From: Lojkania enalia
Taxonomy: Eukaryota > Ascomycota > Dothideomycetes > Pleosporales
DNA length: 64,000 bases
Reading direction: 5' to 3'
Assembly (NCBI GenBank): GCA_010094045.1
Contig: ML986708.1
Span: 62,001 to 126,000 of the forward strand
The position numbers and the translations under genes are program-made. Positions within the stretch are counted from its first letter, which is position 1. Each line of letters starts with the position of its first letter. Shown one piece after another: positions 33,227 through 45,458 of the stretch. The notes under the pieces are model-generated. The model worked only from the letters and a program-made list of their open reading frames with translations. It made no database searches and had not been told where the DNA came from.

Positions 33227-34859
33227 ATGGCTGAAACCAACAAGTTCAAGGCTCCTCCCGGAGTCCCACAGTACGTTCTGGATCATGGTAAGATTTTTGT
33301 GCATAGCCTTCCTACGCCCTTCTTATTCCCAGCACGATCCGCAAACCTTTTGGCGAGTTATTGCCTAGATTTGTTTTAGAAGCCGACAAGCCACAGCCGC
33401 GTTACGGTATTCCTTCACTATCGTATCTCCATCGTGTTTTGATATCGTCTATTTCGTATTTTTTAAGGACTCCCATCTATTTCCAAGCGAGAATTCAATG
33501 CATTGCTCTAACCTAACTTCTAGCCCCACTTCTCCACCTCTACAGCAAAGACCCATACTTCCCGTCTTCATTCGCCGCCACACTCCGCAATACGCGCCCG
33601 CAAATCAAATTCAAGGACATTTCGATCCCCGCCCCGCCTCTAACGCTCTCCAATCTCGATCAACTGAACAATGTTGGTGGCGGCGACATCTATCTCACTA
33701 GCAACGTTGACATCACTACAAACCCCAAGTGGCTTGAAGGCATTAAGCCGGACGCAAATGGAAGGACCGGCGAGGAAAAGACGTCCGTGATTATTGTTGT
33801 AGATAAGGGGAATGGCGTTCTTGATGCGTTTTATATGTACTTTTGGGCGTTCAATTGGGGTGGCATTGTTCTTGAGAAACAGCTCGGTAAGTTTTTTATT
33901 ACGCATAAACAAATAATACGAAGAAAGAAAGAAATCTTCGACTTTGAACCTACCTTGAGCATGTCAAACTAGGCTTTCTTTGTGATCTAGTATGCTGATG
34001 CTCCAATAGGCGACCATGTGGGAGACTGGTAAGTTACCCGGCAATTTCGACCTCGGTTCAGCGCGGGTAGAAGAGAATAACGAAGGAAACAGGGAACACA
34101 ACATGATACGCTTTGAAAACGGGAAGCCATCCGCAGTCTGGTTCTCGCAGCACGCCAACGGAGAAGCCTTCAAGTTCTCCATCCTCAAAAAAGACAAGTC
34201 TGGCAAGCGCGTAAGCTCTAAGCTCTCCATCCCAACACTTATCCTTCATAACCCCCCCACGGCACCACAACCCCCAGACAAATCTTCCACGCTATGTCTC
34301 ATTTCAGAGAGGGGTGAAGATATTGGAGCGGGAAACGCTAACACATCTCCCCTAGCCCATCGTCTACGCAGCCAACGGCTCCCATGCCCTATTCCCTACC
34401 TCTGGCTCCCACGACCACACAATTCCTAACCTAAACCTACCCACCCCGCTCCTCCTTGTCGACACCACCGATGCCGGCCCCCTCTATGACCCCTTACCCT
34501 CCTCCTACTTCTACCGCTTCGCTAACCACACTTTCACCCCTTACGACGCTTCGGCCCCAACCGCCTTCCTCTACTTCCGCGGCCGCTGGGGCGACGAACA
34601 GTACCCTGATAGCGATAAGCGGCAGCAGCAGTTGGTAGGGAATAGGAAGTATACGGGGGGTCCGACCGGGCCGGTAGATAAGCAGCTTGAACGCAAGGAG
34701 ATTTGGCCGCAGAATAGTTGGAGTGATGGGCAGAGGGTGAGGGGTAGTTTTGGGATCATTGGCGTGGATTGGGAGGGTATTGGGAATAAGTTTAAGAAGT
34801 TGTTTGGGAAGGGCAAATCAGTCGTTAGGGTTAATGTTGCGGGCGAGGTACTGAAATAA
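33227..34859 (+). CDS. Vps62 / DUF946-type protein, 354 aa, five exons
   Basis: Exons 33227-33287, 33524-33886, 34010-34028, 34093-34210 and 34356-34859; all introns are GT-AG and the total is a codon multiple. The third exon is only 19 nt (contributing GDHVGDW with its neighbours). Recognisable family text includes PLLHLYSKDPYFPSSF near the start, DAFYMYFWAFNWGG, the GDHVGDWEHNMIRFENGKP block, VWFSQHANGEAF, PIVYAANGSHALFP and FRGRWGDEQYP. This pattern is the Vps62/DUF946 family; yeast VPS62 is named for a vacuolar protein-sorting phenotype, but the biochemical activity is unknown. No signal peptide is seen. Confidence 0.9.
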
Positions 34860-35055
34860 GGCATCATGGTGAATACGGGGGGATCGAGTTGTTTTTTGTT
34901 GATACGTCGTATATAATGTTTGGTCTAAAAGGACTTGTGATGGATGAGATATCTAATAAGTGGCTGATTCGGAAGACATTTACTACAAGACTCGTATCAT
35001 ATACTATTGACGCAGGATGCCTTCCTTTGCTCTGGTAAATGTACGAATTCCTGGT

Positions 35056-38000
35056 CTACTCCTCGCTCTTCCTCCACTTCTTCTTCCTCTTTTCCTTCTT
35101 CTGCTTCTTCGAACTCCCCACATCAGTCTTCTGTGCACCCGCCTCCGCATCCTCATCGACGTCCATTGCCTCAACTTCAGCCTCGGCCTCCCTAACTTCT
35201 TGCTTCAGCGGATCCACGACCCTTACCGGGGCTAGCACATCAAAACTCCCCGTGCCCGTACCTCCCAGCTTCCCTACCACAATCCTTGCACTCGGATTCA
35301 ACAAATCATCCCAGTCCTTCTCCAACACCGCATCCCTCAAAAAGCCCACCGTAGTCTCAAAGCTCATCTTCATGAACGGGCTCACATTGCTCTTCATTCC
35401 GTTCCGATTAAACGGGGTGAAGCCACCGGCCTTGGTCATCGTGTCGGCGATGAGATTGAGATGGCGGTTATCGACAGCAATGCCGTGACCGCTGAAGACG
35501 GCCTGCATTTCATGGACAATGGTAGCGCGGCAGGCTTCTACACCGTAGAGATGTAGCATGGCGACAATGTCGTTTGTGAAGATGCGGGTCGTGTCTAGGA
35601 TGTGTGGGAACTCGCGCATAGCTATCAAATTCGCGCCCTCGGTGATGATTACTGGGATTTCTTCTTCCCCTACTTTCTCCGAGGACAGGACGCCCTTTTC
35701 GATACCGGGGATGACGTGGATGGTAGCAAAGTCTGCGGCTGCTTCGACGTGATGCAACATAAGGAGTTTGGCAGTCGAGGCGCTGAATTCGAAAGTTATC
35801 TCGCAGAATTGACCGGCTTTGTCATCAAAGTAGAAGTCAGAAATGTCGGCACAGAGCTTGCAGATGCGCTCGCGGCGAATATCCGAAGCTTCTTCGCGAG
35901 TGATGAGGGCTTCTTCGGCGTCGTCATCATTGTCTGATATTGCCGGCTCCGGGCTTGCACCGCGCGAAGGCTTGGGACTGCCACCGTACGTCTCGTCTTC
36001 AGAGACGCCTAGCGAGCCCTCGCGGCGGAGGCCTTCGGCGAATACCTGTTCGTCATCGTCCGGAGCCTCGAACTCGACGCTATCTTCGCGTCGACCACGC
36101 TGTTTGACGTAGGTGGTATCAGCTTCGTCCTGACCATCATCGCTTTCATCGTCTTCTAGACCGCCTTCGTTGCCGGCATCGTCTAGTCGAATGGCCTGCT
36201 GCTCGACGTTGCCAGATGACTCGCCGATGATGGGTACTGCTGCTGACTTGGCCGCAGAAGCGCTGGATAGTGACTTGTTTGTAGACTTCTTTTTCAGATC
36301 GACCCGGACCATCTTCTGAAGGCGAGGGCAGAACTTCTTTTCCAACGACTCGGCGACATCCCGGACCTTAATTGCATATTCTTGGCAGTACTCTTTAGTA
36401 GGGTAGAAGTCTAGACGGATCTTGAATTTCCTAGCTTGTGAGAATTGAGTGCTAGGACCAAGCTTTTCGTTGATGGTGACTTTGTCTAGAACTGCTGATA
36501 GCGGAAGGCGACTTATGCTTTTGGCGAATTTCTCGCATTGCTCCTTGGGCAGTTCCGGATGAGGATATAGAGTCATCGCAGGTGTCGAGATCTTGGCACT
36601 TGCGGTCATGACGATTTCTCGTAGACGAGGAATGCCGAGTGTGACGTTCTTTGCGGCGTGCCCTGCCAAATGGAAGGTGTTGAGTGTCATTTGCGTCGAC
36701 GGCTCTCCTATTGACTGCCCAGCTACCACACCTACGGCCTCGCCAGGCTCGATGAGCGACCTCAGATACTTGACGTCTAGCATGGCTTCGAAGCTCTTCT
36801 TGAGGACTACACCAATAGTATCACCCTTTTTCTTTTTGATAAGCTTGTCAGGGTTTTCGTCGCAGTACTGAAAGTTATTAGCACAGTCATTATACATAAT
36901 CGTGTGAGACATACCCCTTTCTTGGCGGCGTAGAACTTTTCTGAAACGCTTCCACTGTATCGACTTGGCATGTAAACCGAGAGAGCAGGATCCATTGCTG
37001 AAATGTTGCCCGTTTTTCTCACCTTCTTAAAGGCGGCCTTGGTGTAGTCAGTTGCTTCCTGGCTGTGAACTTCAGTATAGCCCTCAGCAATGTTGAGAGA
37101 CTGGTACATGGACATGAAGTTATCGGCCTGGAACTTGAAGTCGTTCAGATACTTTTGTTTTGTAGTATCCAACCCATCTTCTCCATAAAGAAATTGCACC
37201 ATGCTGCCGTCTGAATCTCGCACTGAGGTATCGTATTCGACACGAAGACCTTCCATACCCTTGATGATACATCGTTGAAGATAACCAGAGCGGGAAGTTT
37301 TGACGGCGGTATCAATGAGGCCTTCACGGCCGGCCATGGTATGGAAGAAGTACTCCTGGGGCCGAATTCCAGTCAAGAAACGATTCACAACGTATCCGCC
37401 AGCACGAACGTTGGTTTCGAAGGGTTTGAAGCATGGAAGAGTTTTTCCGCTGATCATTACTGGGACACGTCGACCTTCTAAAACCTGCTGTCCTAGGTTG
37501 CAGGAAATCTGGTTGGCATTGACTAGGCTTCCTTTGGCGCCGGATCCTGTCATGGCCTGCATTTGGTTCTTGGGAAAAGGCTTGATAAGCTTCTCTGGCA
37601 AACATGCTTGGGTTACTGCGGTCGAGATCTTTGCAGTAGCAGCATTGGAGAGCAAATCAAGGCCATGGTGCTTCGATTCGTCCCGCAAAACTTGCTCCAA
37701 CCGCTTCCGCAGCTCTCCATTTGTCGGAGCAATTTTTGTCGCGTCGAGGGTAACGTAGTTGGAAGCAACCTCAAAACCAACCCTTTCTGCCTCCATCAGC
37801 TTCTCCAACCGTGTGCGATCACCGTCTTTGGTGAGAATCAAGTCTTCAACACCACAAGAAAATGCTCGCATGTGAAGAAGCTTAGTGAGGAGTCGGCCAA
37901 GAACGCTGAGAACACGCCCGGCTATGGCATGACCGTAACTCTCGTAAATACCATTCACCAGCCCACCGCCAGCAGGTCCAATCTGGCTCTTATCTAGAAT

Positions 38001-40530
38001 CCCACAAAGAAGCTCACCGTCCTTGACAATGACGGTCTGTTCCTCGGAATTTGGCCCCCAAAATTTCGAATTTGTTTGGGACTTGGACGTCAGCGTCAGT
38101 CCTGGATACTCTGCGGGCTTGATGTTCTTCAGAATAGTAGTGACGATCTGCTTCCCAGTCCACAATGGCCGCGGTTTCACAATCGCAGGAGGAGCCGTGA
38201 GGAGCGAGCCAGACGTGGTGTGGCCATCCTCAGGTCGCAATGAGGAATAGAGGAGCTGTTGATATTCTTCTCGAGTGAAAAAAATATCTTTGTTGGTGAG
38301 CCATACGCTAATGGATATGTGATCTTGGATTAGACCCCTGAGAGGCTTCCCGGCAGTCGCTGAGAGATACTGATGGTCAGTGTCGGCGATTGTCGCTGCC
38401 TCGGCTCGAGCGATTTCATTCTGAGGGAAATGCATGTTCATCTCGTCACCGTCGAAATCAGCGTTGTAAGTATTGCAGTTTGCGTAATGCATTCGAATCG
38501 TCTTCTCTCCTGGTAATACCCGGGCACGGTGGGCCATCATGGAGGGTTTGTGGAGTGTCGGTTGGCGGTTCATGATGACAATATCCCCGTTGTTCAAATG
38601 TCGATGGACCTTTTTATTTCTCGATCCGTTCACTCTTGTACTCGATGGTGCTAGGAGTTGGTTTGCAAGGGCCTGTCGTTCCTCGAAATTCTTTTTTCGT
38701 AATGCGATGACTTGACCGTGCTCGTTTTCGATCGCAACGGCTCCTGGCCACTTGTCTGGGCCATTGAGGACTGCCTCTTTTAAGTCGTAGAAGTTATGAT
38801 TAGTCACAGGCTCTGGGTATGTCAACTTCTTTGCGAACACGGGAGGAACGCCGATCTCGTTCGTCTCGATGTTCGGATCTGGCGAGATGACACTACGTGC
38901 AGCAAAGTTGACACGCTTCCCCATCATGTTCTTGCGGAACAGACCTTCCTTTTTCTCGAGATTTTGTTTGATACCATCAGCATTCGCCCTCCCAGCTAGG
39001 CCTTGGACTGGATTAGCATCACGGTCGATGAGGGCATTGACTGAACCTTGAAGGTTCACCCAGGCGGTCTGTAGGTCGCTAAAATCGCGCCGGCGGAAGC
39101 CGGCTTCATTCTCCTGGCCTTTCATTTCGTTACTGATCTGGCGCATTGTATCGCAAGCGTTTAAGATATTCTTGTAGAGGGAATTCTTCGGGGACTCAGC
39201 TATTGAGTCACCCGTCCTGTCCTCCATCCTATAGCGATTTGGCGGGACAATGATTGCTTGCATGAAGAATATGTCCGGCGTAATTTCTGAACGGGACTTT
39301 GATCGCGAGTAAGGACTGTACACAAGCCGTAAAATCTCTGACTCAGTTTCGAACAGAAGGACCATGGATGCCCTGACCTCCGATGCGGTGAGGTAATCTT
39401 GAGAGTTTTCGGGAGCATTGATCATGCCGCTATTTCGCGGGGATTTTGTCATTGTCTCTGAGCTTATGAGCGTACCATCTGCTTCTTGCACGTCAAGTAT
39501 TTCCAAGTCCTCATCGTCCGATGAAGAGAGTTCTAGATCGGCAACTGCTTCATCAGCATGTGGATGCTTCTTGTTCATTCTTTCGTCTCTTTTAGAAAGG
39601 ATATCGAGCGGGTTGTATAGGTGTTTCTCCGTCTGAGCCATTATGGCCTTTTCTTTTCCGGACAGATTCTTGCGGAAAATCTTGATAGCGCGGTCTTTGC
39701 GGTATGTAGGATTAATGCTGGTTATTAAAAAAAAAAAAAAATTAGACAGTTGTGACCCCTGCACGCAGAGTACTCACCCGCCGCAATTTCGACATTTTTT
39801 GCTCTTGCCCATCTCAACATAAAACTCCTTGATTACTTGTCGCCGAGCTTCGGCGACAGCTTCATTCTTATACCTTGGCTGACGAGGGCTATTTTTTGAT
39901 ATACCGGCTCGCTTCATCACTTTCTTCACGTAGTCATTCCGCTGGCCAACAATGCCATCTCCGTCCTCCTCGGATTCGCCGCCGTCATCTTCAATGCCTG
40001 TCTTCTGTCCCTTTGCACCTATGAAGTTTATGTGTTCGTGCATGTCATTTGCCTCTTGTACTAGCCCACACCTGATAAGACGGAGCTTTGAGACGTATTC
40101 GTTGATTTGGACACGGGAGAGCTTAAATTTATGGCAGTAACCACATTTGCCTCGGAGGAGACGGAGGAGCTGGTCCATGAAGGTAAGATGGTACACGGGC
40201 ACAGGGAGATCGATATGGCCGCAATGGCCGGGGCAGCCAAGCAAGGTTGTCAAACCGCATGTCGAGCATCTAGCGACCGTCTTTTGTTAGTAATTTTCCC
40301 GGTGCATGGGGGTGAAGATATGAAAAGGAACTTGAAGCTTTAGCTTACGGGTTGTCCAAGAATGCCCCCAAGGCCGTATCATGGAGACCTCCAGGCACTG
40401 GGTGCAGCAACGAATCAAACGATGTCGGATTCGTTATACGCTTCACGGACAGTGCGCGCACGTCGTCGGCGGCGAGGAACCCAAAATCTACACCCGTAAT
40501 GGTCGAGGAGACAGGCTGCGAGGTATTCAT
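35056..40530 (-). CDS. RPA190: RNA polymerase I largest subunit (A190), 1762 aa
   Basis: Exons 40349-40530, 39778-40269, 36915-39717 and 35056-36867 (minus), with introns of 79, 60 and 47 nt. The start is [19 protein letters not shown], which parallels the yeast N-terminus and decides against upstream in-frame codons. Zinc sites are visible: [18 protein letters not shown] and CGYCH...CRNCGG. The catalytic magnesium loop is [10 protein letters not shown] (about residue 645). Other large-subunit landmarks include [53 protein letters not shown] and [20 protein letters not shown]. An acidic insertion (about 1390-1500) and a Lys-rich end are specific to the A190 branch. The protein forms the active centre of Pol I with A135 and transcribes 35S rRNA in the nucleolus. 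Confidence 0.97.
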
Positions 40531-40849
40531 GATGACTAGGAAGCCGGGCGCCGTAATGGGCCTCCTGTCCCAAGCAGCAATGGGAACGAACCTACCAAGA
40601 GAGGGCAAGACCACTGAACTAGAAGTTTGGCGGGACAATTTTTTTGAGCTCGAGAGAAAGTTCCGCCGTGGTTTAGCCGCGGTTTAGCCGCCAAAGCAGG
40701 TGCCAAGAGCGGTGCACGGGGCAGTTTGACAATTTCGGTTCACTACCAGCTCTTCTCGCTGGCCTCTATCTCCTTGTCACCACAACACACCCGATTGCGA
40801 CCCTGCCGCCGGACATACGTCTCCGCCACTAGCCCTCTCCATAGCCGGC
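40531..40849. promoter_or_regulatory. Divergent promoter region, RPA190 / PRP3
   Basis: The 319 bp between opposite start codons contain no gene. No specific factor site is claimed. Confidence 0.5.
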
Positions 40850-42511
40850 ATGGTTGAGAAGCGCCCTTATCCCGGCAGCCATGATGCTGAGAATGGCTCC
40901 AAGCGCCCGCGACCGGCGCCTTCCGCTGCCGTGGACGCAATCGCGGCGGCTAGGGCGAAGGCAGCTGCAAAAGCTGCTGAGATCAAAGCGCGTCATGGTA
41001 GTTCTGGTGCTCTCACGAATGGCGTCTCGGCGGCTGTCCAGCGACCTTCAACCCAATCTCCAACTCCAGCTCCATCGGCTCCTGGTGATGGCAATGACCG
41101 TCTTGCTGCGATCAAGGCGCGCATTGCCGCATTGCAAGCTAGCCCACGCACAGCTTCGTCTCCGGATGCACCTCCTACGCAGACACTTACGCCAGTTTCC
41201 GAGCGGGACGGTTCCGGCTCACATGGGCGAAGTCTACGCGCCGATGGGGAGGACACACCACAGATCAAGGAGGGAACAGGTCCGCGGTTTGCAACGGCGC
41301 TTGGTAATCGCCAGACGGAGTCTCCTGCGCCCGGCGAAGATGTGAGGTCGCAATCAGAAGAGCTTGCCGAGAATCCGTACTTTGACCCCAAGAATGTTGC
41401 CACACCACGAGCCAGGCTCTCCCGAGGTCTCTTGTTCAACCAGCGCGGCAAATATCTGCACCAGGGTTCCAAATTACGTCAACAGTCTCGACTCGAGCAG
41501 ATCAAATCCCAGATTGCCAGACAGGCTCGTCTAGCAGGACTGGATGAGAACTCTGAGCGCAACTTCCTTGTTCAAGCGCCTCCAGAGGTGGAGTGGTGGG
41601 ATGAAGGGTTATTGGAGGAGAAGACGTACAACTGCACCGATGATCCGGGAAAAGTCAAAGTTGATGGCGATGATTCTATCGTTACCATATACGTGCAACA
41701 TCCCGTTCTTCTGAAGGCGCCACAAGATCAGCTTCTCATACAAGTCAAGCCAATGTACCTTACGACCAAGGAACAAGCCAAACTTCGAAGGATGCGCCGC
41801 GCTGCAGACCTCAAGGAACACCAAGCTAAGATTCGTCTGGGTCTCGAACCACCTCCACCGCCGAAAGTAAAGCGAGGAAACATGATGCGCGTAATGGGTG
41901 AACAGGCTATTGCTGATCCCACAGCTGTGGAGATGCTAGTCGAGTCCCAAATTCAAGAACGACACGACCAGCATGTAAAGGCCAATGAAGACCGCAAGCT
42001 GACCAAAGAGCAACGGCATGCCAAAATTGCCGAAAATCAACAAAAAGATGCCAAAAAAGGACTTCATATGTGTGTATTCAAGATTGATTCGCTGGCTTTT
42101 GGAAAACACAGATATCAAATCGATCATAACGCCAAGGAGCATTCACTTACCGGTATTACCATCTTCCATCCGAAAATGAACCTTGTCATCGTCGAGGGTG
42201 GCTCCTACTCGATCGAGAAGTACAAGAAACTGATGTTGCGCCGCATCAAATGGACCGAAAACGCCCCGCCTACTGAAGCCCAACAAGAGAGACAGGCTGC
42301 TGACCCGCAATGGATGAAATCGTTGGACGAGGGAGGCAAATTGAAGGATCTTTCGTTCAACAAATGCACGCTTGTATTCGAAGGCGAAATGAAGCAGCGG
42401 GCATTCCGCAAATGGGGATCCAAAGTCTGCGAAACGGACGGCGAGGCGAAGGAAGTGCTCTCTCGGAACAAGATTGACAGTCTTTGGGCACTGGCAAAGA
42501 GCTCGGAGTAA
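40850..42511 (+). CDS. PRP3: U4/U6 small nuclear ribonucleoprotein Prp3, 553 aa
   Basis: Single exon. An Ala/Lys-rich N-terminus (DAIAAARAKAAAKAAEIKAR) and a disordered stretch lead into the PRP3 domain from about residue 175 (NPYFDPKNVATPRARLSRGL; KLRQQSRLEQIKSQIARQAR; PPEVEWWDEGLL). The domain continues with PPPPPKVKRGNMMRVMGEQA. The C-terminus is the DUF1115/PRP3-C domain (FKIDSLAFGKHRYQIDHNAK; FHPKMNLVIVEGGSYSIEKY; FNKCTLVFEGEMKQRAFRKW). Prp3 binds U4/U6 snRNA and Prp4 and is needed for the U4/U6.U5 tri-snRNP. The length is near that of other fungal Prp3 proteins (yeast 469). Confidence 0.95.
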   Translation: MVEKRPYPGSHDAENGSKRPRPAPSAAVDAIAAARAKAAAKAAEIKARHGSSGALTNGVSAAVQRPSTQSPTPAPSAPGDGNDRLAAIKARIAALQASPRTASSPDAPPTQTLTPVSERDGSGSHGRSLRADGEDTPQIKEGTGPRFATALGNRQTESPAPGEDVRSQSEELAENPYFDPKNVATPRARLSRGLLFNQRGKYLHQGSKLRQQSRLEQIKSQIARQARLAGLDENSERNFLVQAPPEVEWWDEGLLEEKTYNCTDDPGKVKVDGDDSIVTIYVQHPVLLKAPQDQLLIQVKPMYLTTKEQAKLRRMRRAADLKEHQAKIRLGLEPPPPPKVKRGNMMRVMGEQAIADPTAVEMLVESQIQERHDQHVKANEDRKLTKEQRHAKIAENQQKDAKKGLHMCVFKIDSLAFGKHRYQIDHNAKEHSLTGITIFHPKMNLVIVEGGSYSIEKYKKLMLRRIKWTENAPPTEAQQERQAADPQWMKSLDEGGKLKDLSFNKCTLVFEGEMKQRAFRKWGSKVCETDGEAKEVLSRNKIDSLWALAKSSE

Positions 42512-45131
42512 GACTTTAACGATGATCGATGGTGGCTTTTTCTATCGACGGCTGCTCATACGGTTGGTTATACCATTTCACAGGCCGTAATTGCATTAGC
42601 GGGCGTTCAATGGTTCTCTTGCAGGTCTAAATCTAGGGAATATCTGGTCCAGGATGTAAGTCTTTTCTATCACTATAGTGCAAGAATACAGATGTTAATG
42701 TCGATTTGAACGGTGCAGAGAGCTGCAGACTGCCCCGACACCACCCATTGGCCCTGTAGGCAACACAACCGGGGGTGCTCAGCTATTTACTATTTTGTGA
42801 CATATCCCCTACAAGTAACACTAATTTTTTTTTCCCGGGCTGCCTCTAATCGCGGCATTCCCATGATAATAGTCAGTTGCAAAGGTAGGAAACGCCCCTT
42901 TCTTGCTTCCTACACTGCTGTCGTAGTTGGTTGGAAACTGAGTAGGTTTCAACTTTCCTTTCAATTCAAGTCTCGTCATCCCAGTTTTAATTGAATTAAG
43001 CATGGGCACATACACGTCCTCTGCATATACTAGGATCTACGTATGATTGATATGTGTCTAGCGTTGTCCAACGTGCCATGCGTGATGTCTACTACTCCCG
43101 GTCTTACCGCTTTGCATTGCATCCCATTTCCGTGCCATAGAGGTGCCTAGTATATCCTGACCATGTCGCTACTTATGCGCTAGACTATTTGTTTCCACCT
43201 TGCTTCTTGCAAATCCTATGGCTCTATCCTTGCCACTGTTGTATAGTCTAAGACGGTACCGTCCTTGTCGTTGTAGCAGGGCTTTGGCTGGGACTGTGTC
43301 AAGGGGAAAGCCGCTCGGTTAACATTCAGGAGCTGTGATGACAGGTTGGAGAGGAAAATATCTACGATATCAATGATCTTAATACATGTTATGAAGATGA
43401 GTTCTGGACTGTTTTCATAGTGGCTTGTAAACGCTTGACTAGACTGGTACACTTTGGGTTGAACGTTAAGTGAGGCTAAATGCTGTGCATATGCAGTGGC
43501 AGAGACTGATGAGTAGCCTTGTATTGCAACCTGATGACGATAGCAGGCTTCCTCCTAGGTGAAATTCAATATTGTCTGTACAAGAGTACATAAAGACCTT
43601 GCAATTATCTTTAAGATGGTTTGATTCGTTCCTTCAGCTCTTATCTAGAGCTTTCGGCCGATTACTAGTCTCAGCCATTCGCTTCCACTAATTCAAAAAA
43701 ATATAATGCAAAATGCATGGTGTGACGATTTAAACTTGCGAACTATGGATGACGTGATAAAATTCTTGTACGATTAAATTTTCACTGCATCCGTAGCTGT
43801 CTTGTCTTGTATCTAGGAGAAGAATGGGAAGATTATGGCTTTGACTCGATTTGGTCAAAATCCCTGCACGGTGGATCGAATCCTCTCTGTGTGGAGGGAA
43901 GAAGACATCTAGTCGTGCAATCCTGCATGCGATTGTCCTTCAATGCTGCAGATCTGCTAGCTGGTCATGTCCTAGCCATTTACAACCGCACTTGAGGCTC
44001 TCTTTGTATTCCATTTGTCACATAGTTCACTTGATTCAATTAGGGACAAATGACACAGGTATCATTTGCGGTCTATTGCGAACGAATTGTCCGAGTCGCA
44101 GATAAGTTGCTCGATCGAGCTTCTCTCAATCCCCGAATCATCTAACAAAAGCACTCTTTCAATTTACCAAAGACGACGAAGAGGAACACCAAACCTATTC
44201 GCCTGAGTTTGATTTTGACAATATTATCTTGAAATCACTCATGAACAGGAGCGCGGTCACAGATTTACCCTTATCTGCTAGCTATTATAGCAACTGTAAT
44301 TGTATCTAGGAAAGCAGTTGGCAAATATTTGTTTCATGAAGTTGGCTCGAAAATTGAAATAGCTGTGCGATTGATCTACTTATTCGTTATGAAGTCAACG
44401 CATTCATATTAAGTATGAGTATTAGAACAAGGCTCTAATTCTTTAAGAGTGTTTACAACACACCTTTTTTAAATAGCAAAATCGATGTTGAAGGATTTTT
44501 TTGGCTGTCCGATGGTCAGCTTAAAGGTGATGGAGAGAACCAGATTGATGATATCCTTGGGTCGATATATAGCTGCACAATCAGATTCTGAGAATAGATC
44601 GCTAAACGAGGGGTGAAAAATATTTTATCAGAAATTTAAGGCTAATCCACATGGTATGCGCCGATTCTGGGTTTATTATAGGTGCCCCACAGTGTATGAA
44701 ATATATAAAATGTGGTGAGAGGCGAATCTTGTCTCAAGGAGGTAGATGAGGAACTGAGCTGCTTGATTGAGGAAGGCCAGCAGGCCATATTTATGTGCAT
44801 AGAAAAAGGGGTATATCAGCTGATATCCGGCGTGATACCGTACGACGATATCCGATACAGCTCGGCAGACTTGCCAAAATCCCTATCACATGAAATATGG
44901 AAAATAGTCGTGGCAGTGAGGAAGGTTGGTTCTGGATATCTGCACGAAATTGGTATTTGCTGTTACAAAGGGAGCTTAGTATTGATTAGGAGCTAAACTA
45001 GCAGGATACAATACGTTGAATAGTGCTATTGCGGGAAAATCTCACTACTGGATCTGGCTTCAACCCGTAGTCCAGAGCTATTGCATCGCTCGGTCAACCT
45101 CTCCTCGAAACCAACAAAGATCGTCTCCGTT
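42512..45131. other. Gene-poor stretch, 2.6 kb
   Basis: No supported gene. Composition becomes more AT-rich from about 43.6 kb. An open frame at 44712-44996 (+, 94 codons) has a protein-like look but no recognisable family and no partner exons. No terminal repeats were found. Confidence 0.45.
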
Positions 45132-45458
45132 TTACAAATTCCTCTCAATAACCTTCCGCAACTCCGCTACCTTGGCACCACGAACCCCCTCCTGTATATC
45201 CCCATCCTTGAACACGCTAAACGTTGGCATCTGGCTCACGCCCAACTCCTGCGCTATATCAGGCGTCTCTTCAACATCGTATGTATAAAATTTTACGTCT
45301 GGATATTCTGACATCATGTTTTGGACCTCGGGAGCTATAGCTTTGCATTGCGAACACCATGTTGCTGTGCCCTCGAGGACTGTTACGCCTTCGTACATTA
45401 CGGCTTTGAGGTAGGCAGATCTGGATTCTAGGACAGGAATATCGGATGTGGTTGGCAT
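45132..45458 (-). CDS. Thioredoxin with WCSQC active site, 108 aa
   Basis: Single exon and full thioredoxin length. The active site is TATWCSQCKAIAPE (Cys35 and Cys38), where the classical motif is WCGPC; the strand VKFYTYDVEETPDIAQELGV and the cis-proline segment QMPTFSVFKDGD follow as expected. The protein should be a cytosolic dithiol-disulfide oxidoreductase. The two residues between the cysteines set redox potential, so Ser-Gln instead of Gly-Pro predicts a different potential or partner set. It stands alone in a gene-poor stretch. Confidence 0.93.
   Translation of the reverse strand: MPTTSDIPVLESRSAYLKAVMYEGVTVLEGTATWCSQCKAIAPEVQNMMSEYPDVKFYTYDVEETPDIAQELGVSQMPTFSVFKDGDIQEGVRGAKVAELRKVIERNL

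Noticed and set aside
36807..36914. Two overlapping frames in RPA190 taken as separate genes
   Set aside because: They join through a 47-nt intron (36868-36914) in phase 0 as parts of a single polymerase subunit.
43860..43900. tRNA-like B-box text (GGATCGAATCC)
   Set aside because: No acceptor stem, D-arm or anticodon arm can be folded around it.
44712..44996. 94-codon plus-strand open frame
   Set aside because: Protein-like in look but no family, no partner exon and no conserved start context; not supportable.
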